From assembly GCA_037693485.1 (NCBI GenBank), contig CM075345.1, positions 82,714,001 through 82,778,000 on the forward strand: DNA of 64,000 bases. The letters are read 5' to 3'. Both the position numbers and the translations under genes were made by a program. The stretch's first letter is position 1. Each line of letters begins with the position of its first letter. Below the pieces are notes generated by a model that was not told where the DNA came from, did not search any database, and saw only the letters and a program-made list of their open reading frames with translations. Below are positions 36,896-47,480 of this stretch, piece by piece. This DNA is from Kitagawia praeruptora (lineage: Eukaryota > Streptophyta > Magnoliopsida > Apiales > Apiaceae).

Positions 36896-38782
36896 ATGGT
36901 AAGTCAAGGTTCAAATTGTGATTCTGAGTTGGGGATGCCAGGGTATTTGCAAGACATGGATGATGACAAGTTTAAGGAGATGCTTGCTCGTAGAGAGGTT
37001 GAGGATTTCCCGATCCTAACGGTGGAGGAAATGGTGGACCCTGTTTCCTCGGGGGAAAGAGATAATGTTGCAAGGAAAGAATCCTCTGAGACGAAAGGTA
37101 CTGGGCTAACGAAGGACGCTTCTGATGATGAAGAGGTCTACCATGAAAATGTTCGAGATGCAATAGAGAGGGATTCTATTAGCCGTGTGGCGGCGGCGGT
37201 GTCTGCTACCAATAAGAATGATAGGGATGAGCTTTTTAAGCTTAGATTGAAAATGATAGAGGTCGGTGCTTATCTTGAAACTAATGGGCTCTCATTGGCA
37301 GCAATGGAGAAGGGAAACCTTAAGGCGCAGGAGGAGTTTAATGTGGGTGTGACGAGCCCCTTTACAGTCATTACTGGTCGGGATGAGTTTGGATTGCCTA
37401 TTTTCACGTCTCAAAAGGAAGGGGGGGAAAGTACGGCGACTAATGCTAATGCCTTGAAGAACTCAGGAGGAGGTTCACAAGAGGAGGATGGGAACGCTTC
37501 ATCTGGAATAAAGATTATTCTTAAAAATAAGACTGTTTTGTTAGGAGAATCTTCGGGAGTTGATAAAGCCTCAAATGGGGGAGTGAGTCATGAGGGGAGT
37601 AAGGAGAGCAAGGAAGGGGAGAAAAAATCCTGGTCCTCGGTGTTAAAAGATGCTCCGAAATCTATGAAAGGGATTACTTTTGAGTATGTTCCTCCCCCGG
37701 AAGGAGCCACTATGGTTGACCCACCTCTGGAGGTATTGCAAAGAGGGGCGGAAAAGTTCAAATGTTGTGTAGTTGGGAAATTCACAAAAGCATCCCTTCC
37801 TTTTAGAAGGATGAAGGAAATTGCTCAGTTAGTATGGAAAAGGGGCCTCATGTCTATTGCGCAGAGAAATGAAACAACCTATATCTTTAAATTTGGTTCC
37901 ATGAATGACAAAAACGCTGCCCTCTCTAAGGGTACATGGTACTTTGATCAGAGGCCGATGGTGGTCACTGACTGGGGTTTTTCATGTGGTGAATCTCCTA
38001 TTTCCTCTATGCCCTTATGGGTCAAATTTAGCAACTTGCCTGACTGCTATTGGACTCAAGAGGGGTTGAGTCGGATTGCTAGCTTTATTGGTGTTCCCCT
38101 GGGAGCGGATGCCCTCACCTCTGAACTTGAAATTTTGCCTTTTGCTAAGATGTGCGTCCAATACAAGGTGGGTGACCCGCTACCTACCACTATTCCTGTG
38201 GTTGATATTGATAAGTCTATAGTGGAGGTGAAAGTCTCGTATTTCAACAAGCCTTTGTTTTGTACTCACTGCAAATCCTTGGGTCATGTTCTAAATGTCT
38301 GTCCTGTGGCTATTAAGGAATGGACTCAAAAGTCTCATTCTAAGGTGGCGAACGGTGAGAATAGGGGGGATCACCCTGTGGATTCTGGTGGTGAGAAAAG
38401 GGAGGAAGGGGAAAAGATTGGTTCTAAGGGGAAAGAAGTCCAGCTGGATTCCGGTTGTGAAAATGGGGTTACCTCTAAAGGGCTGAAACATGTTGTGAAT
38501 ACGGATGTAAAGAAGATGGGAGCTACTGATGGGGCGGAGTTGTCAACCCCTCTTAGTACTTGTCAGAAACAGGTGGTTGAGGAAGGTGAGGCCTGGACGG
38601 AGGTGAAGAATAAAAGGAAACCTTCTACCTCCCCCAATCTTTCGGCGGGCACCCCGTCACCACAGAGTTTCAAAAATGTGGTAGTGGATGAGGTTGATCG
38701 TAAGCAGAATAAAAAGAGAGTTGTGTCTAAGGGAATCAAGAGGGCGAAGTGGGGGTTTGGGGGCCCTCCTTCGAGATCTTAG
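36896..38782 (+). CDS. LINE ORF1 protein, 628 aa, intact
   Basis: RNA-binding ORF1 protein of an L1-type plant LINE. ATG 36896 (MVSQGSNCDSELGMPGYLQD). Acidic N-terminus, then a helical module 'LRLKMIEVGAYLETNGLSLA' at about 116-135, related to the repeats in family I proteins. A region resembling DUF4283 occupies about 286-420 (CCVVGKFTKASLPFRR ... GTWYFDQRPMVVTDWGF). The zinc knuckle has C456, C459, H464 and C469. A conserved AWTEVKNKRKPSTSPN block and a basic tail follow. The protein should form the ribonucleoprotein with its RNA and ORF2 protein. The stop is 10 bases before the ORF2 ATG, suggesting reinitiation. Confidence 0.93.
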   Translation: MVSQGSNCDSELGMPGYLQDMDDDKFKEMLARREVEDFPILTVEEMVDPVSSGERDNVARKESSETKGTGLTKDASDDEEVYHENVRDAIERDSISRVAAAVSATNKNDRDELFKLRLKMIEVGAYLETNGLSLAAMEKGNLKAQEEFNVGVTSPFTVITGRDEFGLPIFTSQKEGGESTATNANALKNSGGGSQEEDGNASSGIKIILKNKTVLLGESSGVDKASNGGVSHEGSKESKEGEKKSWSSVLKDAPKSMKGITFEYVPPPEGATMVDPPLEVLQRGAEKFKCCVVGKFTKASLPFRRMKEIAQLVWKRGLMSIAQRNETTYIFKFGSMNDKNAALSKGTWYFDQRPMVVTDWGFSCGESPISSMPLWVKFSNLPDCYWTQEGLSRIASFIGVPLGADALTSELEILPFAKMCVQYKVGDPLPTTIPVVDIDKSIVEVKVSYFNKPLFCTHCKSLGHVLNVCPVAIKEWTQKSHSKVANGENRGDHPVDSGGEKREEGEKIGSKGKEVQLDSGCENGVTSKGLKHVVNTDVKKMGATDGAELSTPLSTCQKQVVEEGEAWTEVKNKRKPSTSPNLSAGTPSPQSFKNVVVDEVDRKQNKKRVVSKGIKRAKWGFGGPPSRS

Positions 38783-38792
38783 CTCAGTTTCA

Positions 38793-39519
38793 ATGACTGT
38801 TTTTTGTTCTTACAACTTCCGTGGCCTTAACAATAAAGTTGACTTTGTCAAGGACTTCATTTTGTCCAAGAAGTTATCCTTGATTAGCATTTTGGAAACA
38901 CATGTGCAGAAGGACGTTGCTAAGATTATCTCTAAGGAGATGAACCCGCGTTTTAAATGGTGTTTTAATTATGAGCACCATTCGGGTGGCCGAATATGGC
39001 TTGGGTGGAACCCAGATTTTTGGAAAGTCACGGTTATGACTTCTTCAGCACAGCATATTACTTGCCGGATCTCATCTATCCCATCGAATCTCAGTTTTGT
39101 TGCCTCATTTGTTTATGCTTTTAATGGTGATGTAGAGAGACGAAGCTTGTGGTTGGATCTAGCTAGTGTCTCCAGCAGCCTCGTGAATGAGGCATGGGTG
39201 ATTAGTGGGGATTTCAACACGTGTCTCCGTCTTGAGGAGAAGCAAGGGGGAAATTGCAATTGGACTAGTGATATGACAGATTTTAAGGATTTTATCCTAA
39301 CTCTGGGCATCACTGATCTTCGTAGTGTTGGGAATCTTATGACATGGTGGGATTGTAACATCCATAATCCAAAGTTCAGGAAACTGGATAGGGTTCTGGT
39401 TAATGCGGAATGGCACAACTTGTTCCCGTGCTCTTTTACTGATTTCTTGCCTAGAGGTCTCTCGGACCACTGCCCAGCTTTTACATCGCTGGGGATTGAT
39501 CGTCCTAAGGTATCTAAAC
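38793..39519 (+). CDS. LINE ORF2, endonuclease domain, cut by LTR insertion
   Basis: ATG 38793 (MTVFCSYNFRGLNN), 242 codons to the LTR border. Exonuclease-endonuclease-phosphatase family endonuclease with N8, E35 (ISILETH), G139-D-F-N142, T184-W-W-D187, R196-K-L-D-R200 and S224-D-H226, all active-site landmarks in place. It nicks target DNA to start reverse transcription. The RT and zf-RVT parts are displaced beyond the window. The endonuclease looks undamaged, so the LTR insertion itself probably inactivated this copy. Confidence 0.93.
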
Positions 39520-41000
39520 TATAACGTCTTAGAAAATTCGTAATTATAAATATTATTATTTAATATTAAATGTATAATATATGGTATGATTTTTTTTTAT
39601 TTTTTTTTAGAATTGAATATATGTGACATCATGTTTGCATGTTTATATGATGATGTATGTATGACGTGTAAGTCCGTGTATTTAAATATTTTTTTTATTA
39701 TTTTTTTATTTTTAATGATTTAAATCTACTTAAATATGCATTATTGGTCTTCTGAGATTTTTATAAAATCATAAGAGTTGATAAAAATTATGAAATCTTT
39801 TGTGTTATTACTTTTATGAGATTATTTAGTTTTTAAAATTTTTGGGTGAACTAATTTACGTGTTTAAGTATTTTAAAATGATTTTTAGAGTTATGCTGCG
39901 TTTAAATGATCAAAACTTGCAGAATTCATATTTAATTCTTTTTTTTTATCTTAAAAATTATTTTAAAAATTTGTGGGTGTTCATAATTTTATACCCTTTA
40001 TTTTAAAAAAAAATAAAAAGCTAAAATTTTCACCAATTCTCTATTTGATTTCGATTTTTAAAAGGGATAAATGATTAATGTTAATTAGATTTTTTTAAAA
40101 GGGATATGTTATCTTTTGAAACCCAGCTCTCTTTTCCCCATTTTTTTCTTGAGGTTTCTCGATTCTTCTTCTTTAGTCGGTAGTTTAAAATTCATTAGCT
40201 CCCCTCAAAGCTTTGTTTTTCTTCCTCAATCATTCTCGACACTCTCTAATTTTCTCTGTCGAAGCCTTCTCAGATGTTCAGACTCAGCTTATGTAAGCCT
40301 TGGTTTTGTTGATTCTAGCAATGAATCGAACCCCTTCCCCTATCCTCTACTCTCCTGCAAGCCAGCTTGTGTGTGTGTCCAGCTGAAAGACAAACTTTGT
40401 GCGTGTATGTTTAAGCTAGTCTTCCCCTCCCCTCTGATTTGATGTCTATGGGTGTGCGTGGTCTCTGTGTTGCTGCTCTGAGTTATTGAGTTTGTATGCA
40501 TAGGTGTGTATTGTCGTGGTTGTGTATGTGTGTTCCTAGTCATTGTGTGTGTGCGTGTAAGCTTGAAGAGGTGCATCCGTGTGTGTGTATATGTAGATTT
40601 CCATGATTCTATCGAAGCTTTGTTGCAACCTCTGTTTTGTCTAGTATGGTCCAAGCTCGATTACGAGTTTAATGTTGCTGTGATAGTACGGGTTTGGCTG
40701 ATTGAAGTGGGACATTGAATTTCTTTATCTATCGAGTTCAACTGATTCGTTTTAAATGATGAAATTGCTGCGTCTTGGCTATCAAGTGTGTGTAGTGTGG
40801 TCGAGTGTGTGTAGTGAAACCATGGTGGTGTTTTAAAAAAATAAAAATAAAATCAGTTTATCCAGCTTGATTAAGTGATTATATGTGTTGATTAGTAGTT
40901 AAATTAACTGCAGGTGTGTTTATGTGATGTTAGTCGGGTTTCAAATTATCAAGTAATGAAGTTGGTGTTAAACTTGAGTTATATGAATCGCTAAATTGTT

Positions 41001-42229
41001 TTTTTTTTTTGCTAATTAAAATTTTATACCAAAAGGAACAACTGAAACAAGTCTAGGGGCATACCCCGCGAAGTCAACATCCAAACATTACAAAGGACAT
41101 ACACTCACTTTACAATCAACATAAAACTAGAAAGACAAGGTAAAAACCGACTATGCCATGTATAAAACACTGAAGGATCCCCTAACCAGGCCTGCATTCA
41201 CCAGGCCTACATTTTGGACATCATGGCAGAAAACCAACTTCAAAAACTCCATATTCAGTTGACAAAAGACTGTAAAATCTTCCAGCAGATATTGGTCGTA
41301 CCCAAGGAGACTAATCAAAAGCAGTATCATTAAATTCCCATCCAAACAGAATGAGCACCCCGACACATTCGAAAAGCCATTGCAAACGTCATTGTCATCC
41401 TCAACATCACGCACCTTGAATCTAACAGATTTGAACTGAACAGCCATTTTATGACAACCCAACAGGAGAGCAGTATCATTTCTCACTTGCAAACTAGTTT
41501 GCCATTTCTGACCCAAACTCTTCTTCATATTAACAGAGGTGCTAAACACCCCGTGGATGTATGGACCATCCATGTGCATAGTGTGCACATGAGTGTACAC
41601 CCTATCACCCTCGACCTGCCACCAGCTCTGCCATTTATCAATTACCATACCCACCACCCTTTTAGGGTTACCAGGCAGGTTTTGCTTCAAAACAACCATT
41701 GCCTGGTCAATCAGACCATCAAACACCTGCATCAACACTTTTGGCTCAAATTCCTTTTCAGTGCCTGCCACAATGTAGCCAGTGACAACAATCGCATACT
41801 TCCCAGCATTCTTTTCCATGAGAGCAGCACAGTAACCATCTGAGCTGAAGTTACACAGCGAAACCTCGACTATCTGTTTCGCACACAGCAAGACCTTACA
41901 CTGTCCAACACTTTCAAAATCCTTTAACATGTCCTTACTAAAACAGACATTCAGACGAGACCACCCGAAGTGCGTCCCAAAAGTCACGAAGTTCACTAAA
42001 CCATCATGAATAGTACAGTATTCATGTCCCATTTTTACATTGACCAACCACTTGGTGACCAACAATTTCAGAAAGACCATCAAAACAGGACCAAGACCGT
42101 TCATATAGACAAGATGGCACTTCGTAACCCCATCATGAACACTCATAAAATTAAGGAACACTAACACGCCCCAACCTTCCCTAACAAATAAAACCATAGC
42201 AGAAATGCACACTTGATATAAGAAAAAAA
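41001..42229 (-). mobile_element. N21, 3' part: family II LINE in the 5' LTR
   Basis: Poly-T 41001-41010, tail and GGGGCATACCCC hairpin. Inserted in the LTR at CTAAATTGTT, where the 3' LTR copy at 61,825 is uninterrupted. Continues at 44,684 after N22. The last 26 or so bases before N22 may be extra 5' sequence of N22. Confidence 0.88.
41151..42212 (-). pseudogene. Family II protein of N21, C-terminal segment
   Basis: An open frame of about 350 codons beyond the N22 insertion (SAMVLFVREGWGVLVFLNF ... SVLYMA). Hydrophobic and Val/Phe-rich, with regular beta-like alternation, 'CSFCLDGNLMILLLISLLGY' near the C-terminus, and the MA end shared with N18. Frame relation to the N-terminal part cannot be fixed at the junction. 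No recognised domain. Confidence 0.6.
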
Positions 42230-44683
42230 ATGAGAGTCGTCTAACTTTCTCTCTACCTTCTCTCTTCTTTCTCTCTCTAAACTCAAATCACTTTCTTCAT
42301 CAGATCAAATCAGCCATCCGAATTCCTTTCCTCCCCATTCCTCCTAACTCAATCTCTAAATTTCTTTTCTGTTTTCATGTCCCGTAAAAGGGTTTCCTTC
42401 ATGGATGTCTCCACAATGGCGGCTGATGTCACCGATAGTGTGAAACTAACTCAGATGGAGTTAGAACCGGCAGTGACCCCGAAAAGGGTTTCATTTGCAG
42501 TTGATTTGGTATCGATTATACCATCTGTTGGCCCCTGTTCCAGGAATGTTTTGGGAATTGAGGCTGATGCAAACCCTAGACTGGCTGTGTCTAGTGGTGA
42601 CATGAAGGGGAGCATAGGTGGGAGCATATGTGTTGTCGAGGGACTTAGATCTGGGACTGCTATGCGCACTCGTAGTCTGGTCAAGCACCAAGCGATTGAT
42701 GGTAAGTTTTTCTCCCAAAAGGATAATGTTAGACCTATTGAATTCGGTGTAGATTCTCTTTTTGAGTTATCTGATTCTTGGAATTCTAGATCTGTTAAGA
42801 ATTGGGAGAATGTGGGGGAGGATTCCTCCGGTTTCTCATTGAGCCCTAGTAGGAATCTGGCTGGTAACTCCATCACGGGGTTGGGGATGGGTTCTAACCA
42901 GGGTGAGGGTTTTCTGGTTGACTCTCGAGAGTTCCACGAAAATGAAAGTAATAATGTTTATGATGTTGGAATGCTGAAAGGAAACAGCACCAAAGATTCT
43001 ACTGAGGCCCCTGGAAAGGAGGAGGCTCTTGGCTGTTTGAGCCCTATTACTCCGGGGAATCTTAGCCATGTAAATGATGTAGATTCTGGCGATGAGGAAG
43101 TCATTTCAGGTATGGTGACGTCGCTTGTCCAAAAAATAGTGACTAATGCCTTCTGGGATAAGAATCCTACGAGTACTGAGCCAAATGTTGATTCTGATCA
43201 TGAGGATCTGATCAGGGGATTGAACCTTTTTGCTTCCAAAGCTGCGGTTTCTCCTAAACCTAGTGCTCATTTGCCTTCTGGTGCTTTTAATGAGTTCAGA
43301 GACAGGAACCTACTTGTCTCGAATGGTCCTGTTGGTTCAGATGCTGCAAATTCCAAGGCTGGAGACTTGGATTGTGATAAGGTGGATGCTAACCAGTTTT
43401 TGATTAAGGCTAGGAACTATTTAAAAGTTCTACAGATGTTTATTGAATTTATGGGGTATGAGGTCCCAGAGCTGAGCGCAAATAGGGAACCCTTGGATAA
43501 TTTGTCGGGTAAAATTCTGGTTGATCTATCTGAGTTTCTTCCGGATGGGGAACTTTGTGAGACTTTTAATAGTATTATCCAGTTCCAAGACTTTACGATA
43601 AACAACGGGATTGAGATACTGGCAGATGGCATTCCTTTGGATGTGTTTTTTCTTGATAATGGGGAACCCAGGGAAAGACTGGAGACTAAATTGGAGCATC
43701 GGGTGATAGGTGATGATTTTTCTGCTAAGCCTGACAAGCACAGGTCAACATGGAAGGATGACTATGTATCTAATGAGAACCCAATGGGTGTGTGCTTATT
43801 TGATGGTTCTTCAAGGTTGGGTGTCCTTGGAAGAGGCCAGGGTGCTCCTGAGATAAAGGAGATTCTGTTAAAGGAAATTGAACACGAGGTTGATGAGGCT
43901 TTTGAATTTTTGAAGGGGAAGGTCTTACATGATGACATCTCCGCTATGGTGATTGATAGCACTGGGTCTGGTGTTGGTGCTACTGATAAGACCATACTGC
44001 ATACGGGAAGGAATGGGGATGACATCCCGTGGGAGGAATTCCCAAATGTTAGCACCCTTCCCTCTATTGATACCATGGATACTATTATGTTCAAAGATGT
44101 CACGGGCAGGGGAACTCACAACTCTCCTATGCATAACTTAGGGGATATTAGTATGGAGTTCCATTTGGCGCAGAAATGTACTAAGGTTGCGGGAGTGGCT
44201 TCTGAGACAGCTCCGATGGAAGTTGATGCTAAGGTTGTCAAGGACGAGATGAACAGAGACATGGTGGCCCCTGTTGTTGAGCAGGTGGAGGAGAACCTGA
44301 ACGTTGATCAAGCTAGTGACCGGATGGAGAAGGAGCAGGCTACCTTTGATCATGATATGAGAACGCTTTATAATGAGAAGGCCACGAAAGTTCGTTGGAC
44401 CAAATCCAAGATCAAGCAATGGAGAGCAACCCGAGGTGGGCACTCCAGCAGGATTTAATAATGGATGCTTAATCCTCTGTTCTCTATCTCTATCTCTCTT
44501 TTGTTGATTGCCAATTATTGGCTCTGTTTTAATAGATAGTTGACTCTGTGGGGTATGCCCCTGATCGAACAAATTTCATTTGTAATGACTGTTTGTTGTC
44601 TTCGCGGGGTATGCCCCTAGACGTGTTTATGCTGTTCCTTTGGTATAAAAATCTTAATTAGCAAAAAAAAAAAAAAAAAAAAA
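42230..44683 (+). mobile_element. N22: full-length family I LINE with intact ORF, youngest layer
   Basis: 2.45 kb inside N21, inside the 5' LTR. Leader from ATGAGAGTC at 42230 (uORF MRVV), ORF 42377-44458. 3' UTR with two hairpins (44550-44561 and 44606-44617), terminus and poly-A 44663-44683. A short GCAGA occurs on both flanks (42,200 region and 44,684), possibly a minimal target duplication. No RT. Confidence 0.93.
42377..44458 (+). CDS. 693-aa multi-RVSF protein (family I), intact
   Basis: ATG 42377 (MSRKRVSFMD), first ATG after the leader uORF. RVSF at residues 5-8 and 37-40 (PKRVSFAVDLVSIIP). GTAMRTRSLVKHQAIDGKFF matches N5 and N7 closely. A long acidic Ser/Asn/Asp linker leads to helical repeats 'ARNYLKVLQMFIEFMGYEVP' (about 346-365) and 'FNSIIQFQDFTINNGIEIL'. 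GDDIPWEEFPNVSTLPSID parallels N5. The basic tail KVRWTKSKIKQWRATRGGHS ends the protein. The intact frame in a recent insertion implies a functional source gene. Putative PP1-docking, nucleic-acid-binding accessory protein of a parasitic LINE; function not demonstrated. Confidence 0.78.
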   Translation: MSRKRVSFMDVSTMAADVTDSVKLTQMELEPAVTPKRVSFAVDLVSIIPSVGPCSRNVLGIEADANPRLAVSSGDMKGSIGGSICVVEGLRSGTAMRTRSLVKHQAIDGKFFSQKDNVRPIEFGVDSLFELSDSWNSRSVKNWENVGEDSSGFSLSPSRNLAGNSITGLGMGSNQGEGFLVDSREFHENESNNVYDVGMLKGNSTKDSTEAPGKEEALGCLSPITPGNLSHVNDVDSGDEEVISGMVTSLVQKIVTNAFWDKNPTSTEPNVDSDHEDLIRGLNLFASKAAVSPKPSAHLPSGAFNEFRDRNLLVSNGPVGSDAANSKAGDLDCDKVDANQFLIKARNYLKVLQMFIEFMGYEVPELSANREPLDNLSGKILVDLSEFLPDGELCETFNSIIQFQDFTINNGIEILADGIPLDVFFLDNGEPRERLETKLEHRVIGDDFSAKPDKHRSTWKDDYVSNENPMGVCLFDGSSRLGVLGRGQGAPEIKEILLKEIEHEVDEAFEFLKGKVLHDDISAMVIDSTGSGVGATDKTILHTGRNGDDIPWEEFPNVSTLPSIDTMDTIMFKDVTGRGTHNSPMHNLGDISMEFHLAQKCTKVAGVASETAPMEVDAKVVKDEMNRDMVAPVVEQVEENLNVDQASDRMEKEQATFDHDMRTLYNEKATKVRWTKSKIKQWRATRGGHSSRI

Positions 44684-45883
44684 GCAGATCTTAAATACAT
44701 AGTTCTCAGCAATCTCATCATTGTTAGCATGAACCCAAGATTTTCTCACAGAATCTTTAAGAAACACAACAATGCAAGTCGAAACAGAGTTCACACCTTT
44801 AAAAAACCGGGAAGGCACACACATCTCTTCATGATTAAGGACATGGAAACATCCTAGGGGACTAAAAACAGAGTCGTCCCTCAAACCATCATAAGGAGAT
44901 AAGTTGAAACCCATTAGTCTCAACAACCAACATATAACATCACCGTTATCACATACCTGAGGTCCGACCTTCGTCCAAGCAGAGATGAGACTTCCCATGT
45001 CTGAGGCCAGAGATCCCATCTCGAATCCAGTCGTTTCCTCAAACAGTTGGCAAGCCTCGCTATCTCGAATAGCAAAGCGAAGCCAAACCCCCTTCAAAAC
45101 GTTACTTCCCCCACCATAAGCCAAATTAATCTTGACAAAAGGCATAGAAAGAACCATCTCCACAAGCTCTAAAGGGACACAGCTCGTGTCCACTAGGGTT
45201 GAAGCTAGTAAAATGAAAGCTCCGTCGAAAACATTGAAATCGCCAATCAAACCGAGAGTGGAATGAAGCTGTCCATTCCTAATATCATACGGACCTATGA
45301 CGTTGTCATACGATTGAGAAAAGTCATCAAACACCTTGTGGTTCAGAAGAAAGAGCCATGTTGATACATAAACATTCGCTACCTGAGCAACAACCACAAG
45401 CAGCTCAATGAGAACATTCGCTACCTGAGCTACATAAACGGGATGAGCACCTCCCTTAAAGGCAGAGCACAACTCCCTATCCCGAAGTGATTCAAACCAC
45501 TTTAAGACAACATAATCAGAAAACCCAACAGGGGAAGTCTCTTTGTTGATAGAGATGTAAGAAACAATCTCCCTTTGTTTCACATGAACCACTTCGCGGA
45601 CAAATCCGAATGAGACAACAATCACCTCGCCAATACATAAACAAGGCCCATGGCGAATAAGCTCCACAGAACCAGATATAGGTGGTACAGGAACCCCATC
45701 CAAACAATAGAAACGAATCTTGAAAAGATTCGCCTTGAAGGAGACAGATCCCTCTCCGAAAACAACCAAACCTTGACCCACGAAACCAGCCCTAGAGCTC
45801 GGAAACCCAGGCGAAGAGAAGCCCCAATTTTCACCATCGGAAATAACAGAAGCAACCTCTGGAAACCTAAGATAGAGAAACAT
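44684..45883 (-). pseudogene. Family II protein of N21, N-terminal segment
   Basis: ATG 45883 (MFLYLRFPEVASVISDGENW). Open for about 400 codons to the N22 insertion. Val/Phe/Gly-rich, with GFSSPGFPSSRAGFVGQG near the start. With the C-terminal part it makes a protein of about 750 residues, the most complete family II example besides N9. Sequence identity to N9 and N18 is low by eye; they are linked mainly by element ends, size and composition. Function unknown. Confidence 0.6.
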
Positions 45884-45983
45884 ATTAAGTATAATTAAGA
45901 AATATAGTGTGAAGGTGGAGGATTAGAGATGGAAAATGGATTAGTGAAAGCTTGTTATGTAGATCTAATGGATTAGTGAAAGC
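44684..45983 (-). mobile_element. N21, 5' part
   Basis: Contains the start of the N21 protein and most of the leader (ATTAGTGAAAGCTTG...TAGATCTAATGG), but lacks the ATGAGAGTC terminus. At the right junction atggattagtgaaagctt occurs twice (about 45,935 and 45,969), suggesting a slip or template jump at the 5' join. The LTR resumes at GGTTATCAG. Confidence 0.8.
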
Positions 45984-47480
45984 TTGGTTATCAGATTTTG
46001 TTGATTTTAGGGGGGGTTAATCATTGTAGAAATGACCCTATATGTGCTATGCAGGTTAACAATATTGAACTTTTCTAATTATGTAAATTGTGGCAAGCTG
46101 GATGGATTGTAAATTTTGTGTGGATTGTTAGAAGGGTTTACCCCTTGACCGTATGATTGGTTGGAATAGCGAGGTTATAAATTTCCGGTTGTGTTGTTAG
46201 GATTTAATTGTATGTTGAAGGATCAATTTATACTAAAATGAAGTGTTAAGGTTGAAAGATTAAGTTGAACTGATATTGCTGCATTTTTGGATGGTTTTAT
46301 GCTGGGTAATAGTAAGTTGACCGTATAAAGGAGATGCTGGCAAAATTTTCTAAAATTACAAATTGCTAAAAATTCTATTTTTACATTCTCGAGTAAGATA
46401 CATAGTATTTTAGTTATATAAATTGTTAAATGCTGACTAGTTTAATTTGATAATTGTTAGCGGATAATGGATATGTTATCTGATTTATAACTTGTGCATT
46501 GTGTGTATAGTAATAATCAGAAATTGTTATTAAGGGTATTAGATGGATTCTGAGGGCTAAAGTGAAATGTATGCAATGTGATTTGAATTGTGGATGGTAC
46601 AAGGATGTATAGTAAAAGGATGTATAGTAAGTATAAAATGCGCGGATAATTAGAAAGATTATAAGTAGTATGTGTGGTTTGAGATGATCATAGATTGTGG
46701 TAAAGCGAAGAATGTTGTGACTGCTGAATTGGTTAATTTCAATCTGACAGGTTAGAGGATATTTTAAAGGAGGTGCTGTACAATTTCTATTAAAATTATT
46801 TTATGATTTTTATAGTATTTTGATAAATATTATTGGTGTGCAAGTGTTATATGTGTGATATAAGATATAAGTGTAAGATAATAATACGTGCTCAGTGCTT
46901 ATGTGATTATGTGTTATGTGATTATATGTTACTATTTTGAAAATATGATCGGTATAAGCTATGTGTGATAAATTGTAAAGCGTATTAGGACGCGTTTGGG
47001 TAGAATAAAGATAGACGATTCAGGTTATAAGAGTACTGAAGTAGTACTTTACTTTTATATAGGTACCAGTGAAAGGTCGACTTAGAGCCAGTGTATGGAA
47101 GGGTGGAAATTCTTAGGAACGAGTTATTCAACGGAGTAGACGAGTGTGTTCGTGTAGAAGCTGACAAGTGATAAAGGAAGGACGGATGTGTGGTCAAGGA
47201 AAGGTCAATGTATAAAGAAGGAGAGAATAGTGTAAAGTGAGTAAAGAATTGATATGTTGGAATTGGAAACTGCGTGTATTGAGGCAAGTATTCTATCCCT
47301 CACTTATCGTTCAAGTGATGTGAAACTATTTCTATTATTTATACGATATTCCTTTCAAACTATCTTGCTAATGTCTATACCTTCTATTTTATTCCCAGTG
47401 ATATTTTCTTCCATTAATTTACAAACAATAATTCTCAAATTATTCTATCATTGTTTATTTCCTCACCTATTGTTCAGGTG

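Larger units (their letters stand above)
36685..39519 (+). mobile_element. L2: autonomous LINE, 5' part, cut by the LTR element
   Basis: Leader begins ATGAGAGTC at 36685 (uORF MRVLEREML; AAACCCTAGCTAGCC). ORF1 is intact (36896-38782). ORF2 starts at 38793 and is open until the LTR begins at 39520. A lineage distinct from L1/L4 (only moderate protein similarity). The remainder must lie past 64,000. Confidence 0.95.

Noticed and set aside
36896..38782. L2 ORF1 as a host zinc-knuckle gene
   Set aside because: It is followed 10 bases later by an endonuclease ORF and preceded by the LINE leader, so it is the element's own ORF1.
40116..40442. 108-codon plus-strand frame (MKPSSLFPIFF...), present again at 54,333-54,659
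   Set aside because: It lies in the LTR and recurs only because the LTRs are duplicates. It is low-complexity with no domain; the two copies differ by ordinary substitutions and give no evidence of coding selection.
40340..40654. Minus-strand frames rich in Thr-His (THTHTRMHLFKLTRTHT) in both LTRs
   Set aside because: They are translations of the TG-rich tracts, so an artefact of a simple repeat.
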